DNA of 64,000 bases. Origin: Lentibacter algarum (GTDB lineage Bacteria > Pseudomonadota > Alphaproteobacteria > Rhodobacterales > Rhodobacteraceae). The notes under the pieces were generated by a model. The model had not been told where the DNA came from and did no database searches. It saw only the letters and a list, made by a program, of their open reading frames with translations. Below are positions 28,278 through 41,317 of the stretch, piece after piece (within the stretch, counting starts at the first letter, position 1; each line of letters opens with the position of its first letter). The stretch covers positions 435,746 to 499,745 of the forward strand of contig NZ_JAHKQI010000008.1 of assembly GCF_018860975.1 (NCBI RefSeq), read 5' to 3'. Both the position numbers and the translations under genes were made by a program.

Positions 28278-29125
28278 CATTCATCACCCGTTTTGCCCCT
28301 AGCCCAACAGGCCCATTGCACCTCGGGCATGCCTACTCGGCCCTGCTCGCCCACGACATGGCGCTCGCAAAGGGCGGCGTGTTCCTCCTGCGCATCGAAG
28401 ACATTGACCAATCCCGCGCGCGACCCGAATGGGAGAGGCAGATCTACGATGATCTCGCATGGCTCGGCCTGCGCTGGCCGACACCTGTTCTGCGTCAATC
28501 CGAACGCCTGCCCACCTACCGCGCAGCACTCGGAACCCTTTGGCAAAGCGGGTTGCTTTACCCCTGCACATGCTCTCGCCGCGACATTGCTCAAGCCGTT
28601 GAGGCCCCACAGGAAGGTGGTCCGCCGCCCTTTGGCCCCGATGGGCTGATCTACCCGGGCACCTGCCGCAGTAAGCTTGACAGCACACAGCCGCTCCCCG
28701 ACACGGTTTTGCGGCTTAACATGGCGCGCGCCCTTGAAAGCCTGCCTGACGTGCTCGGCTTTGAAGAGGCCGCGCATGGTGCCGGCACAATCACCCTGCC
28801 CCACGACATGCTCTTGGCCGAGGTCGGTGATGTCGTTCTTGCCCGTCAAGATATGGGCGCTTCCTATCATCTTTCCGTTGTGCTTGATGATGCTGATCAA
28901 CACATCACCGATGTTGTGCGCGGTGAGGATCTCTTCACCGCGACCTATATTCATGTCGTTCTTCAGCGCCTCCTTGGCCTGCCGACCCCTCGCTATCACC
29001 ATCACAAGCTCATCCGCGACGCAGCAGGCAAACGCCTCGCCAAACGCGACGACGCCCGCGCGATTGCCACCTACCGCGCCGAGGGCAAAACCCCCGATGA
29101 CATCCGCTCGCTTGTCGGTTTGTAA
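28274..29125 (+). CDS. gluQRS: Glutamyl-Q tRNA(Asp) synthetase
   Basis: A 283-residue paralogue of the GltX catalytic domain without the anticodon-binding part. It attaches glutamate to queuosine in tRNA-Asp. The HIGH-type motif is HLGHA in FAPSPTGPLHLGHAYSALL, and the KMSKS region is GKRLAKRDDA. A zinc-site pattern is seen at YPCTCSRRDI and YPGTCRSK near residues 95-133. The start is GTG, overlapping the methyltransferase gene. Confidence 0.95.
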   Translation: MTFITRFAPSPTGPLHLGHAYSALLAHDMALAKGGVFLLRIEDIDQSRARPEWERQIYDDLAWLGLRWPTPVLRQSERLPTYRAALGTLWQSGLLYPCTCSRRDIAQAVEAPQEGGPPPFGPDGLIYPGTCRSKLDSTQPLPDTVLRLNMARALESLPDVLGFEEAAHGAGTITLPHDMLLAEVGDVVLARQDMGASYHLSVVLDDADQHITDVVRGEDLFTATYIHVVLQRLLGLPTPRYHHHKLIRDAAGKRLAKRDDARAIATYRAEGKTPDDIRSLVGL

Positions 29126-29171
29126 CGCACGCAGGTTTAAGACGGGTTAACGGCTTTTCGCCATCCAAAAC

Positions 29172-29213
29172 TGTGCATACGCGTTATGCACTGGTATATG
29201 CACGGGTTGTGCA
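29172..29213. repeat. TATGCA-type short repeats between gluQRS and hisI
   Basis: TGTGCA at 29172, TATGCA at 29185 and 29197, and TGTGCA at 29208 form four hexamers spaced 13, 12 and 11 bp. GTGCATACGCG and the following TATGCAC also give a loose inverted repeat. Similar TATGCAC copies with an exact 12-bp period occur at 56089-56124. No start codon with a ribosome binding site is present around this copy. Confidence 0.5.
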
Positions 29214-29238
29214 GGCTGATTAGCCGTTAACTAAGTGG

Positions 29239-29601
29239 TTAATCGACCATTGGCTTCATTAACTCTGTCTCAACACCGTCAGTCACCGAGGTGTAAAAAC
29301 ACGAGCGCCTGTTGGTGTGACAGGCCGCGCCAACTTGCTTGATAATGACCAAGATACAGTCGCGATCACAGTCAATGCGCATGTCAATGAGCTCCTGAGT
29401 GTGGCCGCTGGTCTCGCCTTTTACCCAAAACGATTTACGTGAACGTGACCAATAGGTTACGCGACGGGTTTCAAGTGTTTGCTTAACTGCCTCGGCATTC
29501 ATCCATGCCATCATAAGCACCTCACCGCTCACCTCATCCTGCGCAATCGCCGGAATAAGCCCCTTGTCATCAAATTTCAGTGTCTCAACATCAAAGCTCA
29601 T
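29239..29601 (-). CDS. hisI: Phosphoribosyl-AMP cyclohydrolase
   Basis: Third step of histidine synthesis, a ring opening of PR-AMP. The 120-residue protein is the stand-alone HisI without the HisE domain. Metal-binding residues are visible: the magnesium-site DCDRDC near residue 78 and the zinc cysteines in [10 protein letters not shown] near residues 94-101. [12 protein letters not shown] is the conserved substrate region. Single gene, convergent with gluQRS. Confidence 0.97.
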   Translation of the reverse strand: MSFDVETLKFDDKGLIPAIAQDEVSGEVLMMAWMNAEAVKQTLETRRVTYWSRSRKSFWVKGETSGHTQELIDMRIDCDRDCILVIIKQVGAACHTNRRSCFYTSVTDGVETELMKPMVD

Positions 29602-29663
29602 GGCTAACTCTTTTCATTGCTGCGGCTCGGGCTTAAGTATGCTTAACCACACAGGAAAACACC

Positions 29664-30107
29664 ATGTCAACCGACGCTGACTTGCTCAAACTCTACTCCG
29701 CCCGCATCCTCGCTCTGGCGGCCGATATTCCAAACCTTGAGCGGCTGGCGGATCCAGGCGGAACAGCCCACAGGCGCGCGCCTTTATGTGGCTCGACCGT
29801 GACAGTGGATGTGGCCTGTGAGGGCGGCAAAATTACTGAGTTCGGACAGGATGTTAAGGCCTGCGCGCTTGGTCAGGCCGCGGCCTCTGTTGTGGGTGCG
29901 AATGTGATCGGCCTCACGCCAGAAGATGTCAGAAAAGGCAGGGCCGAAATGTTGGCAATGCTCAAAGATGATGCCCCGCCTCCGCAAGCACCGTTCGATG
30001 GGTTAGAGGTTCTGATACCGGCCCGCGATTATAAAAACCGCCATGCTTCGATCATGCTCGCCTTTGACGCAACGCTTGATGCGCTCGCCGCAGCCGGTTG
30101 CGCATAA
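29664..30107 (+). CDS. IscU/NifU-like iron-sulfur scaffold family protein
   Basis: A 147-residue protein with the NifU N-terminal fold. Two of the three usual ligand cysteines are recognisable: Cys42 in RAPLCGSTVTVDV and Cys67 in VKACALGQAAASVV. Where IscU has its third cysteine the sequence reads NRHASIML, with alanine. Cys52 and a C-terminal Cys146 are extra. It may thus be a divergent scaffold or carrier rather than the main IscU. Single gene; a minus-strand terminator overlaps its last bases. Confidence 0.78.
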   Translation: MSTDADLLKLYSARILALAADIPNLERLADPGGTAHRRAPLCGSTVTVDVACEGGKITEFGQDVKACALGQAAASVVGANVIGLTPEDVRKGRAEMLAMLKDDAPPPQAPFDGLEVLIPARDYKNRHASIMLAFDATLDALAAAGCA

Positions 30108-30137
30108 AAAAACCGCCGCGCTCTTTCGAGGCGGCGG
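30106..30137 (-). terminator. Minus-strand intrinsic terminator of the small SOS gene
   Basis: CCGCCGC at 30113-30119 pairs with GCGGCGG at 30131-30137, with an inner CTC/GAG extension. Seven A at 30106-30112 give a U run on the minus strand only. So a transcript coming from the right ends here, about 150 nt after the small ORF at 30291-30413. Confidence 0.8.
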
Positions 30138-30290
30138 CAAGGTGCGCGTAATGCGGCTAACCTGCATTCAAAATCAGGGAATAAGAGGCAGACCCAGTAA
30201 GATTGGACAGGCAGTTTTGTCATCAAGGCGCGTTAGTTTGGGACAGGTCGCGCCGGAATGCAGGTAACATCACACGTGGCAGAAAAGGGG

Positions 30291-30413
30291 TTAAGTCAGG
30301 TTGGGCAAGTGCAGGCCAACAATCAGAATGGCCATCAGAGCAACGGCACCAAGCGCATCCGCAAGCAGCGTTGCCTGTGATCGGGCGATAACGGCTTTAA
30401 CTTCTTGGATCAT
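30291..30413 (-). CDS. 40-residue putative SOS-induced membrane peptide
   Basis: A short frame of 41 codons starting MIQEVKAVIARSQ and ending GLHLPNLT. Residues 16-37 form one strongly hydrophobic helix preceded by Lys6 and Arg11, so a single-pass inner-membrane peptide with the N-terminus inside is likely. AGGA lies just before the ATG and GCAGG a little further up. A canonical alphaproteobacterial SOS box lies 70 bp upstream and a terminator 150 bp downstream, so it forms its own transcription unit after recG. In Caulobacter the SOS-induced inner-membrane peptide SidA (29 residues) blocks division through FtsW. I see no clear sequence identity to it; the parallel is size, topology and control. 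Confidence 0.65.
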   Translation of the reverse strand: MIQEVKAVIARSQATLLADALGAVALMAILIVGLHLPNLT

Positions 30414-30483
30414 TTCCTAGCACCTGCTCTTGTTATGTTCTATCTGTTGCCCCTTTGTTCTCATATAGTGAACAGAGAGTAAA

Positions 30484-30498
30484 GAACTTTTTGCGAAC
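30484..30498 (-). promoter_or_regulatory. SOS box (LexA site) GTTC-N7-GTTC
   Basis: On the minus strand the sequence reads GTTCGCAAAAAGTTC, an exact match to the alphaproteobacterial LexA operator GTTC-N7-GTTC. It lies between the recG stop and the 40-residue ORF in an AT-rich stretch. A second symmetric element GTTC-N9-GAAC follows at 30457-30473. It would repress the small ORF until DNA damage. Confidence 0.75.
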
Positions 30499-30526
30499 AT
30501 TTGCGGAAAATTTTAAGGTAAAATTG

Positions 30527-34752
<4,226 letters not shown>

Positions 34753-34843
34753 CTAAACCCTTACAGTCACTAGCACGTGGTGATTTTGCCTGCTTGTGCG
34801 GGGGCGAGCAACCACCGATCTGCACCACATTGCACAAAACAAC

Positions 34844-34868
34844 AACGCACCGGAAAAACCGGTGCGTT
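34844..34868 (-). terminator. Terminator of ctrA
   Basis: A perfect 10-bp stem AACGCACCGG/CCGGTGCGTT with a five-base loop lies 62 bp past the ctrA stop on the minus strand, followed by GTTGTTTTG. It likely separates the ctrA transcript from ligA-recG. Confidence 0.75.
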
Positions 34869-34929
34869 GAAGCGAAAGCTGCGGTACGGGGCCTGACAAT
34901 CTTTGCCTACCCACTAAAAATGTTGGCGT

Positions 34930-35643
34930 TCAGGCGCCGATCGCGATCGGCTCATCCAGCGTGTTCGGCTGCGGGTCTCGCAATACATACCCACGGCCCC
35001 AGACTGTTTCGATGTAATTGTCGCCCTCAGTCGCATTCGCCAGTTTCTTACGTAGTTTGCAAATGAACACATCAATGATCTTCAGTTCAGGTTCATCCAT
35101 GCCGCCGTAAAGGTGGTTCAAGAACATCTCTTTCGTCAACGTTGTGCCTTTGCGCAAGCTCAACAGCTCGAGCATCTGGTATTCTTTGCCAGTCAGGTGC
35201 ACAGGACGGCCGCCAACATCAACTGTCTTTGCGTCAAGGTTCACATTGATTTTCCCGGTTTTGATAACCGATTGCGAGTGCCCTTTGGAGCGGCGGATGA
35301 TAGCATGAATCCGCGCCACAAGCTCCTCACGATGAAACGGCTTGGTCAGATAGTCATCCGCCCCGAACCCAAAACCCTTAATCTTGTTCTCGGTATCGTC
35401 AGAGCCCGAAAGAATCAGGATAGGTGTTTCAACCTTAGCCAAACGCAGCTGACGCAGCACTTCATGCCCGTTCATATCTGGCAGCCCAAGATCAAGCAGG
35501 ATGAGATCATAATCATAGAGCTTCGCCAGATCGATGCCCTCTTCCCCCATATCGGTGGTGTAAACATTCAGGTTGGCATGGGTCAGCATCATTTCGATGC
35601 TCTTGGATGTGGTCGGGTCGTCTTCGACTAGAAGCACACGCAT
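34930..35643 (-). CDS. ctrA: Cell-cycle response regulator CtrA
   Basis: An OmpR-type response regulator of 237 residues. The receiver domain covers 1-120, with the phospho-acceptor Asp51 in [10 protein letters not shown] and the switch Lys in YLTKPF. The winged-helix domain covers about 128-230 ([34 protein letters not shown]). CtrA binds TTAA-N7-TTAA; in Rhodobacterales it controls motility and gene-transfer-agent production rather than being strictly essential. The ATG at 35643 has GGAG upstream; an in-frame start ten codons earlier lacks support. SciP, its known antagonist, is the next gene upstream. Confidence 0.97.
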   Translation of the reverse strand: MRVLLVEDDPTTSKSIEMMLTHANLNVYTTDMGEEGIDLAKLYDYDLILLDLGLPDMNGHEVLRQLRLAKVETPILILSGSDDTENKIKGFGFGADDYLTKPFHREELVARIHAIIRRSKGHSQSVIKTGKINVNLDAKTVDVGGRPVHLTGKEYQMLELLSLRKGTTLTKEMFLNHLYGGMDEPELKIIDVFICKLRKKLANATEGDNYIETVWGRGYVLRDPQPNTLDEPIAIGA

Positions 35644-35740
35644 GTTTTGGTTCTCCGCTAAATTGTCTCGCATTGGAATTAAACGTGAACAAAATTAGTT
35701 AACTACACGTTACCATAATCTAAAAAGTTTAGCATACAAC

Positions 35741-36019
35741 CTATGATTGTTTTATTTTCTGTAAAAGCGTTGTTTTTAGCCCTTCGTCACCGTGGTTGCG
35801 CACCGCACTCACCCACTCAAAAAACTCTTCGTCGCTCAACCCGTAGGTTTTCAAAGCCTCATTCTGGCTGATAAGCCCATATAGCACGGCCCGTACAACA
35901 AGCGCCTTGCGGCTGGCAACCCAGCGTTTGGTATCAGGTTCAGGCAGGTCTGCACGTGTCACAACCCTGCCATCAGGCAGGCGAACAGCCCTTGGACCAT
36001 CGACTTTCTTAAGATACAT
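35741..36019 (-). CDS. sciP: CtrA inhibitor SciP (DUF1153)
   Basis: A 92-residue helix-turn-helix protein starting MYLKKVDGPRAVRLPDGRV, followed by RWVASRKALVVRAVLYGLIS and LKTYGLSDEEFFEWVSAVRNHG. This is the DUF1153/SciP pattern. In Caulobacter SciP binds CtrA-occupied promoters and blocks activation. The ATG at 36019 has AAGGA 8 bp upstream; a start at 36061 is less likely. It lies 97 bp upstream of ctrA on the same strand, a conserved neighbourhood in Rhodobacteraceae. Confidence 0.92.
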   Translation of the reverse strand: MYLKKVDGPRAVRLPDGRVVTRADLPEPDTKRWVASRKALVVRAVLYGLISQNEALKTYGLSDEEFFEWVSAVRNHGDEGLKTTLLQKIKQS

Positions 36020-36138
36020 CACAATTATCCTTTCCGGCTTCTTGTGAGTTTGGCGCAGCAACTTTAACGCGGAGTGAAGCCAAGCCTTGAGAATAGCTAA
36101 AACTTTCCTATGTTCCTTAAGACCTCGCGGAGCCGAAC

Positions 36139-37281
36139 ATGACCAGCACGACCAAAACCAAGCTCAATTCACTCGGCTTTGCAAAGGCCCCTGCCGACAC
36201 CCGTGTTGTGGTGGCGATGTCGGGCGGCGTTGACTCATCTGTGGTTGCGGCAATGCTCGCCGAAGAAGGCTACGATGTGATCGGCGTCACGCTTCAGCTT
36301 TATGACCACGGCGCAGCGCTTGCAAAGTCCGGCGCCTGCTGTGCAGGGATCGACATTCACGATGCCCGCCGCGTCGCTGAAGAGATGGGCTTCCCGCACT
36401 ATGTGCTTGATTATGAAAACATATTCAAAGACGCCGTGATCGACGAATTCGCCGACAGCTATCTCGGCGGCGCAACACCTGTGCCCTGTATCCGCTGTAA
36501 CGAGCGGGTCAAGTTCAAGGATTTGCTCAGCACCGCGCGAGACTTGGAAGCCGACTGTATGGCCACGGGTCACTACATCCAACGCAAGCTTGGAGAGAGC
36601 AAAGCCGAATTGCACTCTGCAACCGATGCTCGCCGCGATCAGAGCTACTTTTTGTTCTCGACCACACAAGAACAGCTCGACTACCTGCGCTTCCCGCTCG
36701 GGCATCTTCCCTCAAAAGACGCAACCCGTGAATTGGCCGAAAAATATGGCCTCAAGGTTGCCAACAAGCCCGACAGTCAGGACATCTGCTTTGTGCCCAA
36801 CGGTGACTATGCCGCCGTGATCGAAAAGCTGCGCCCGGGTGCCGCCGAAGCCGGTGATATCGTTGATATGCAAGGAAATATCCTTGGCCAACATGAGGGC
36901 GTCATCCACTACACCATCGGCCAGCGCCGTGGTCTTGGCATCGGTGGCATGGCTGATCCTTTGTTCGTGGTCAAACTCGATGTCGACAAAAAACATGTTG
37001 TTGTTGGGCCAAAAGAGGCGCTGGCAACGCGCATTATCCCTGTGAACGAGATCAACTGGCTTGGTGACGAGCCATTCGAGAGCATCAGCGAGCGCCGAAT
37101 CGGTGTGAAAGTGCGTTCGACCCGCCCACCGCGAGAAGCGATCCTGCGCGCCACCGGCCCTGTTACCGCCGAAATCGAGCTGCTTTCACCCGAAGAAGGT
37201 GTCAGCCCCGGCCAAGCCTGTGTCTTCTACGCTCTTGAAGGCTCGCGCATTTTCGGCGGCGGCTGGATCACCAAGTCCTAA
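36139..37281 (+). CDS. mnmA: tRNA 2-thiouridine synthase MnmA
   Basis: A 380-residue enzyme that thiolates U34 of tRNA-Lys, -Glu and -Gln. The PP-loop ATP site is [18 protein letters not shown] near residue 21. The cysteines needed for sulfur transfer are in [13 protein letters not shown] near residue 117 and [11 protein letters not shown] near residue 215. Convergent with lpxB, overlapping by 4 bp at the stops. Confidence 0.97.
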   Translation: MTSTTKTKLNSLGFAKAPADTRVVVAMSGGVDSSVVAAMLAEEGYDVIGVTLQLYDHGAALAKSGACCAGIDIHDARRVAEEMGFPHYVLDYENIFKDAVIDEFADSYLGGATPVPCIRCNERVKFKDLLSTARDLEADCMATGHYIQRKLGESKAELHSATDARRDQSYFLFSTTQEQLDYLRFPLGHLPSKDATRELAEKYGLKVANKPDSQDICFVPNGDYAAVIEKLRPGAAEAGDIVDMQGNILGQHEGVIHYTIGQRRGLGIGGMADPLFVVKLDVDKKHVVVGPKEALATRIIPVNEINWLGDEPFESISERRIGVKVRSTRPPREAILRATGPVTAEIELLSPEEGVSPGQACVFYALEGSRIFGGGWITKS

Positions 37282-38408
37282 TCAAGCAGCGCTTTCGCAG
37301 CGCGCAGGCCCGGATCCTCGCCGCCCTGTCCAAGCCGTTGCATGGTCAACTCCATCGCATCCAGCTGCTCGGCGGGTTTCCCCATCACTTTCAGCAAGGC
37401 CTCAGCCATAGGCCCCGCCTGACATTCTTTGCCGATAAACTCGGGCACAACACGGGTTTCACTGACGAGGTTCACCAATGTCACAGTGTCGATCAGCATC
37501 AAACGCGGCATGATGATACGGCTCAGCCACGCCATGTCATAGCCGATCACCATCGGTGTTCTGGCAGCAGCGAGCTCAAGCGACACCGTGCCAGACGCGG
37601 CCAGCGCAACCTCTGCCGCTGCAAAAGCAGCACGTTTTTCGGTTACGTCTTTGGGGGCCAAGAAAACTGTGCCCTCAGGCCAGAGCTCTTTGGTGTCAGC
37701 AAAATAGCTTTGCACCCCGTCGCCCATCACAACCAACGGCACCATATCAGGCTTGGCCCTCAACACTGCCTTCGCCGCTTGCCCGAAACGCTCTGACAGC
37801 CGCGAGACTTCGCCCATGCGCGAGCCGGGCAGCAAAAGCAGAACAGGCCGGGCACCGAGGCTATGATCACGCCGAAACTGCGCAATATCGGCGGCACTGG
37901 CCTTTGGTTCGGCGACCACAGGATGCCCAACAAAGTCTGCCTGCATACCCGCAGCACGCATAAGCGAAGGCTCAAACGGCAGCAATGTCAGAACCTTGTC
38001 GATATATGCAGCCATTTTTACCGCGCGCTTGGGCCGCCACGCCCAGACAGAAGGCGCAACATAGTGCACTGTTCGCACATCCGAGCGCGCCTTCACGCCC
38101 TTGGCCACGCGCTTGCAAAAATCAGGACTGTCGATGGTCAAAAGCACATCAGGCCTTGCCGCAAGCACCGCTTCGATCATTTCGTTCTTGCGCCGCAGCA
38201 ATGCACGATACTTGGGCAACACCTCAGCCAGGCCCATAACGCTAAGCTCCTGCATCGGAAACAGGCTCGCGAGCCCCTCAGCCTGCATGAGCGGCCCGCC
38301 AACACCGATGAACTCGACATCACCTCGCAGGTTCTTGAGCCCCGCCATCATGGCTGCACCAAGCTTGTCACCCGAAGCTTCACCGGCAATGACAAACACC
38401 CGCGTCAC
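37278..38408 (-). CDS. lpxB: Lipid-A-disaccharide synthase
   Basis: A GT19 glycosyltransferase of about 376 residues that joins UDP-2,3-diacylglucosamine and lipid X. The N-terminus [18 protein letters not shown] and the block [15 protein letters not shown] are diagnostic, as is [15 protein letters not shown] at 38408 with GGTGAG upstream is preferred; it overlaps the lpxI stop by 4 bp. An in-frame TTG at 38423 is the alternative. Last gene of the envelope block. Confidence 0.96.
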   Translation of the reverse strand: MTRVFVIAGEASGDKLGAAMMAGLKNLRGDVEFIGVGGPLMQAEGLASLFPMQELSVMGLAEVLPKYRALLRRKNEMIEAVLAARPDVLLTIDSPDFCKRVAKGVKARSDVRTVHYVAPSVWAWRPKRAVKMAAYIDKVLTLLPFEPSLMRAAGMQADFVGHPVVAEPKASAADIAQFRRDHSLGARPVLLLLPGSRMGEVSRLSERFGQAAKAVLRAKPDMVPLVVMGDGVQSYFADTKELWPEGTVFLAPKDVTEKRAAFAAAEVALAASGTVSLELAAARTPMVIGYDMAWLSRIIMPRLMLIDTVTLVNLVSETRVVPEFIGKECQAGPMAEALLKVMGKPAEQLDAMELTMQRLGQGGEDPGLRAAKALLD

Positions 38409-39331
38409 GCGGTTCTCACCCAAAGGAACATGCCCATCGCATCAAGAATTCTGAGCACATGCACCTGATCAACCACAATGACCTTACCCGCCTCAATAAC
38501 AATGCCATCAAGCCCCGCCTCTGCGGCCTTCATCGCCGTGGCCGGGCCGATGGTAGGCATATCAGCCCGTAAGTCTTGCTCGGGCTTAGGGGCTTTGAAC
38601 AAGATAGCGCCGTCAGCCGCTTTTGGTTTTTCAGGATCAATATCAGGCTCGGTTTCAAACCAGTCCCAGACCATATCTACCAGTTGATCAGTCGGGTTGG
38701 CGATCCAATCAAGCGCACCCAAGGCCCAGTCGATCGCCGGAATCCCCTGCGTGTGAGGCACGTATTCTTCAGCAAACTTCGCCAACATCGCATCGGTTCC
38801 GGCATCATTTTCGCGTGCCAGAACTTCCCCCCTGCGCAGCACACAGGCCTGCCCCAAATCGGCATTGCCCATTTGCACAAGCACAGTTTCACCAAGCAAT
38901 GCATCCGCCTCATGGCGCGGTTCGGGCTTGGCCTTTGTCGGAATGCTCTCGGCAAGCGTCAGATCAGGCAAAAGCTCGTTTGCAGCGCGTATCTTAAACC
39001 CCGTTTGCTCAAAAATCTGCATCGCCGCACGCAGCGCGCCATCGTCGCCTTTTTGCAGCGCTTGCATAAAGATCGGCACCAGCGGCAGCGTTTCGGCGTC
39101 AAGCTTGCTAGGGTCAACAGCAGGCCTGTCAATTGCGCCGCAAAAGCACACGTCCGTGACACCGCGCTTGCCAAGCTCAAGCAACAGCGTACCGAGGGTT
39201 TCAAGCCGAAAGGTGATATCAGGCACGACCTGCGGGTTGTTGCCTTCAAGGGCGCAGATAAGCGGAGGTTCAGCCTGCGCCTCGGCGATCAACTTCGGCA
39301 AAGCCCCGCGTCCGGCTATCAGCGCCAACAT
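38405..39331 (-). CDS. lpxI: UDP-2,3-diacylglucosamine pyrophosphatase LpxI
   Basis: A 308-residue DUF1009 protein. LpxI replaces LpxH in many alphaproteobacteria and cleaves UDP-2,3-diacylglucosamine to lipid X. The N-terminus MLALIAGRGALPKLIAE and the C-terminal domain with GPATAMKAAEAGLDGIVIEAGKVIVVD match. It is a little longer than the Caulobacter enzyme, mostly from an acidic insert near residues 225-250. The order lpxA-lpxI-lpxB gives consecutive steps of lipid A synthesis. Confidence 0.94.
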   Translation of the reverse strand: MLALIAGRGALPKLIAEAQAEPPLICALEGNNPQVVPDITFRLETLGTLLLELGKRGVTDVCFCGAIDRPAVDPSKLDAETLPLVPIFMQALQKGDDGALRAAMQIFEQTGFKIRAANELLPDLTLAESIPTKAKPEPRHEADALLGETVLVQMGNADLGQACVLRRGEVLARENDAGTDAMLAKFAEEYVPHTQGIPAIDWALGALDWIANPTDQLVDMVWDWFETEPDIDPEKPKAADGAILFKAPKPEQDLRADMPTIGPATAMKAAEAGLDGIVIEAGKVIVVDQVHVLRILDAMGMFLWVRTA

Positions 39332-39334
39332 TTG

Positions 39335-40129
39335 CTAGCTCCCGGGGGTGAGGAACGAGCGGTCACTGGCCCCCGTCACAAAGGCAACGATCTGCTGCAC
39401 ATAGGCGCTCTCGCTGTCTTCGCCCAAACGCCGCGCGCGCTCCTGAAAAGCACCTTCGCCCTGTGCCAGCATCTGAAACGCCGCCCTGAGCGCCGTAATG
39501 TCAGCCCGCGCAACGCCACGGCGTTTGAGGCCGACAAGGTTGAGCCCGTCAAGCTCTCCGCGTGGGCCTTGCACAAGCCCGTGCGGGATCACATCATTGG
39601 TGACCATGCTCAGCGCACCGATGATGGCGCCCTGCCCGATGCGCACCCATTGGTGAATGCCGCACAAGCCGCCGATGATCACGTCATCTTCGATCACACA
39701 ATGCCCTGCAACCGCCGAGTTGTTGACCACGATCACCCGATCTCCGACCTGCGCGTCATGGGCAATATGACAGCCAGCCATGTAAAGCCCGTCGTCGCCA
39801 ACAACCGTAACACCGCCGCCGCCCTCAGTGCCTGTGTTCATCGTCACATGCTCACGAATGCGGTTGCGTTTGCCGATCTTGAGCGCGGTCTTCTCACCCT
39901 TGAACTTGAGGTCCTGTGGCACTTCTCCAATCACCGAAAACGGCCAGATTACAGTTTCGTCACCGATCTCAGTCTGCCCAGTGACAACAACGTGGCTCTT
40001 AAGCTCGACATTGTCGTGCAAGACCACATCAGCACCAATCACACAGAACGGCCCAACGGTGCAGCCCTTGCCGATCACTGCCCCGTCTTCAACAACGGCG
40101 CTCGGGTGTATGCCTGCCGCTCGGCTCAC
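39335..40129 (-). CDS. lpxA: UDP-N-acetylglucosamine acyltransferase
   Basis: First step of lipid A synthesis: acyl-ACP transfer to UDP-GlcNAc. The 264-residue protein has a left-handed beta-helix of hexapeptide repeats in residues about 8-185 and a helical C-terminus. The catalytic His is in [14 protein letters not shown] near residue 123-128. Start is GTG, overlapping the fabZ stop by 4 bp. Confidence 0.97.
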   Translation of the reverse strand: MSRAAGIHPSAVVEDGAVIGKGCTVGPFCVIGADVVLHDNVELKSHVVVTGQTEIGDETVIWPFSVIGEVPQDLKFKGEKTALKIGKRNRIREHVTMNTGTEGGGGVTVVGDDGLYMAGCHIAHDAQVGDRVIVVNNSAVAGHCVIEDDVIIGGLCGIHQWVRIGQGAIIGALSMVTNDVIPHGLVQGPRGELDGLNLVGLKRRGVARADITALRAAFQMLAQGEGAFQERARRLGEDSESAYVQQIVAFVTGASDRSFLTPGS

Positions 40130-40587
40130 TTGGGCAGATCCATCATCGCAGTGAACTCGACTTCACATGCCATCTCGCCATCAACCGTGGCAACCCCGCC
40201 GAACTTCCAGACTTTCGCACCGGGTTTCCCACGAAGGGTCGTCAGCTGCATTTCAAGCACATCTCCGGGGATGACCATACGGCGGAATTTGCACTTCTCG
40301 ATGGCCATGAAATACACCAGCATTTCCTTGTCAGCCATATCAAGCGCAACACCGACCATAACAGCCGCTGTCTGCGCCATAGCCTCAACAATTGTCACCC
40401 CTGGCATGATCGGCTTACCAGGGAAATGCCCCTGAAAATGCGGCTCGTTCATGGTCACATTCTTGATACCAAGAGCCGAAGATGTGCCGTCGATCTTCTC
40501 AACGCGGTCCACAAGTAAAAACGGATAACGATGCGGAATGATACGCTGGATGAGGCCGATATCGGCGCGTTGAAGCTGCTCAGTCAT
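40126..40587 (-). CDS. fabZ: 3-hydroxyacyl-ACP dehydratase FabZ
   Basis: A 153-residue hotdog dehydratase of fatty-acid elongation. The catalytic His is in [15 protein letters not shown] near residue 54 and the catalytic Glu in IVEAMAQTA near residue 68. N-terminal [18 protein letters not shown] is typical. Coupling to lpxA balances fatty acid and lipid A synthesis. Confidence 0.97.
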   Translation of the reverse strand: MTEQLQRADIGLIQRIIPHRYPFLLVDRVEKIDGTSSALGIKNVTMNEPHFQGHFPGKPIMPGVTIVEAMAQTAAVMVGVALDMADKEMLVYFMAIEKCKFRRMVIPGDVLEMQLTTLRGKPGAKVWKFGGVATVDGEMACEVEFTAMMDLPK

Positions 40588-40668
40588 GGGGGAAACCCTT
40601 TTGTTGCTCGTTATTATGTTTGTCTAAATCTTAGCAAGCCAATACAGGCAGAACAAGCATGGCTTGGC

Positions 40669-41316
40669 CTAGTCTTGTGGCTCAGTCTGTGGCTCAGGTT
40701 CTGGCTCAGGTTGCGGCTCTTGTTGCAACTCGGGTTGCGGGGCTTGCAGAGGCGCTTCGTCGAAGTCGATATTCTCGCCCGTGCCGATCGCTTCGTCGAT
40801 CTTTGCAACCGCGTCGACGGTTATGTCGATCGCCCCGTCGCGCAAAATAACGGTGCGCAAGTCTAGCAAAACAGTGGCACCACGCTCGCGCATCAAGGTG
40901 ACCAGAACCCCTTGCGCTGTCGCCAGAAACCGTTGCAAGGCGTTGGCGCGTTTTTCATCAAGCGCGCGCAACTTTTCAACACGCTCGCGACGGATGCCTT
41001 GCACTTTGATATCAAACGCATCTGCAGAATCCCGAAAGTCTTCGGCCGTCATCGTTTTACGGGCTTCGGTCAGGGTTTTCTCTTCGCTGCGCAGTTCTTC
41101 TTCAATACGCCGGTTTTCAAGCGCCAAAGCATTGCTCTCTGCTTCGAGCTCGTCGTTGATGCGCTTGCCAAACAGGGTTTCTGCAAACAGCCTGTTGGGA
41201 TCAACAATCACCACTTCGGCCTGCTCGGTTCCCAAGGATTGCGCCGCCACTACAGCGGCCCAAACTGTGAACACCAGCGTTGCCACCGCGCCGAGATATC
41301 TGCGCAGCTCGAACAA
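40669..41316 (-). CDS. OmpH/Skp-like periplasmic chaperone
   Basis: A 215-residue OmpH-family protein. The signal peptide covers about residues 1-24 (LRRYLGAVATLVFTVWAAVVAAQS). A long charged alpha-helical coiled region follows at about 60-130, with VLLDLRTVILRDGAIDIT near residue 150. The tail from about residue 195 is an unusual Pro-Glu-Gln repeat (PEPEPEPQTEPQ). Skp holds unfolded outer-membrane proteins for BamA, its upstream neighbour. The start is inferred as the TTG at 41316, 2 bp after the bamA stop, because longer readings would run into bamA and spoil the signal peptide. Confidence 0.85.
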   Translation of the reverse strand: MFELRRYLGAVATLVFTVWAAVVAAQSLGTEQAEVVIVDPNRLFAETLFGKRINDELEAESNALALENRRIEEELRSEEKTLTEARKTMTAEDFRDSADAFDIKVQGIRRERVEKLRALDEKRANALQRFLATAQGVLVTLMRERGATVLLDLRTVILRDGAIDITVDAVAKIDEAIGTGENIDFDEAPLQAPQPELQQEPQPEPEPEPQTEPQD

Positions 41317-41317
41317 A

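Noticed and set aside
29227-29242. TTAA-N8-TTAA resembling a CtrA box near the hisI stop
   Set aside because: It overlaps the 3' end of hisI and is not upstream of any start; spacing is not the classical N7.
38576-40435. A 619-codon plus-strand open frame
   Set aside because: It runs antisense through lpxI, lpxA and part of fabZ, all clear genes with intact motifs; its translation is rich in His/Arg and has no recognisable domain.
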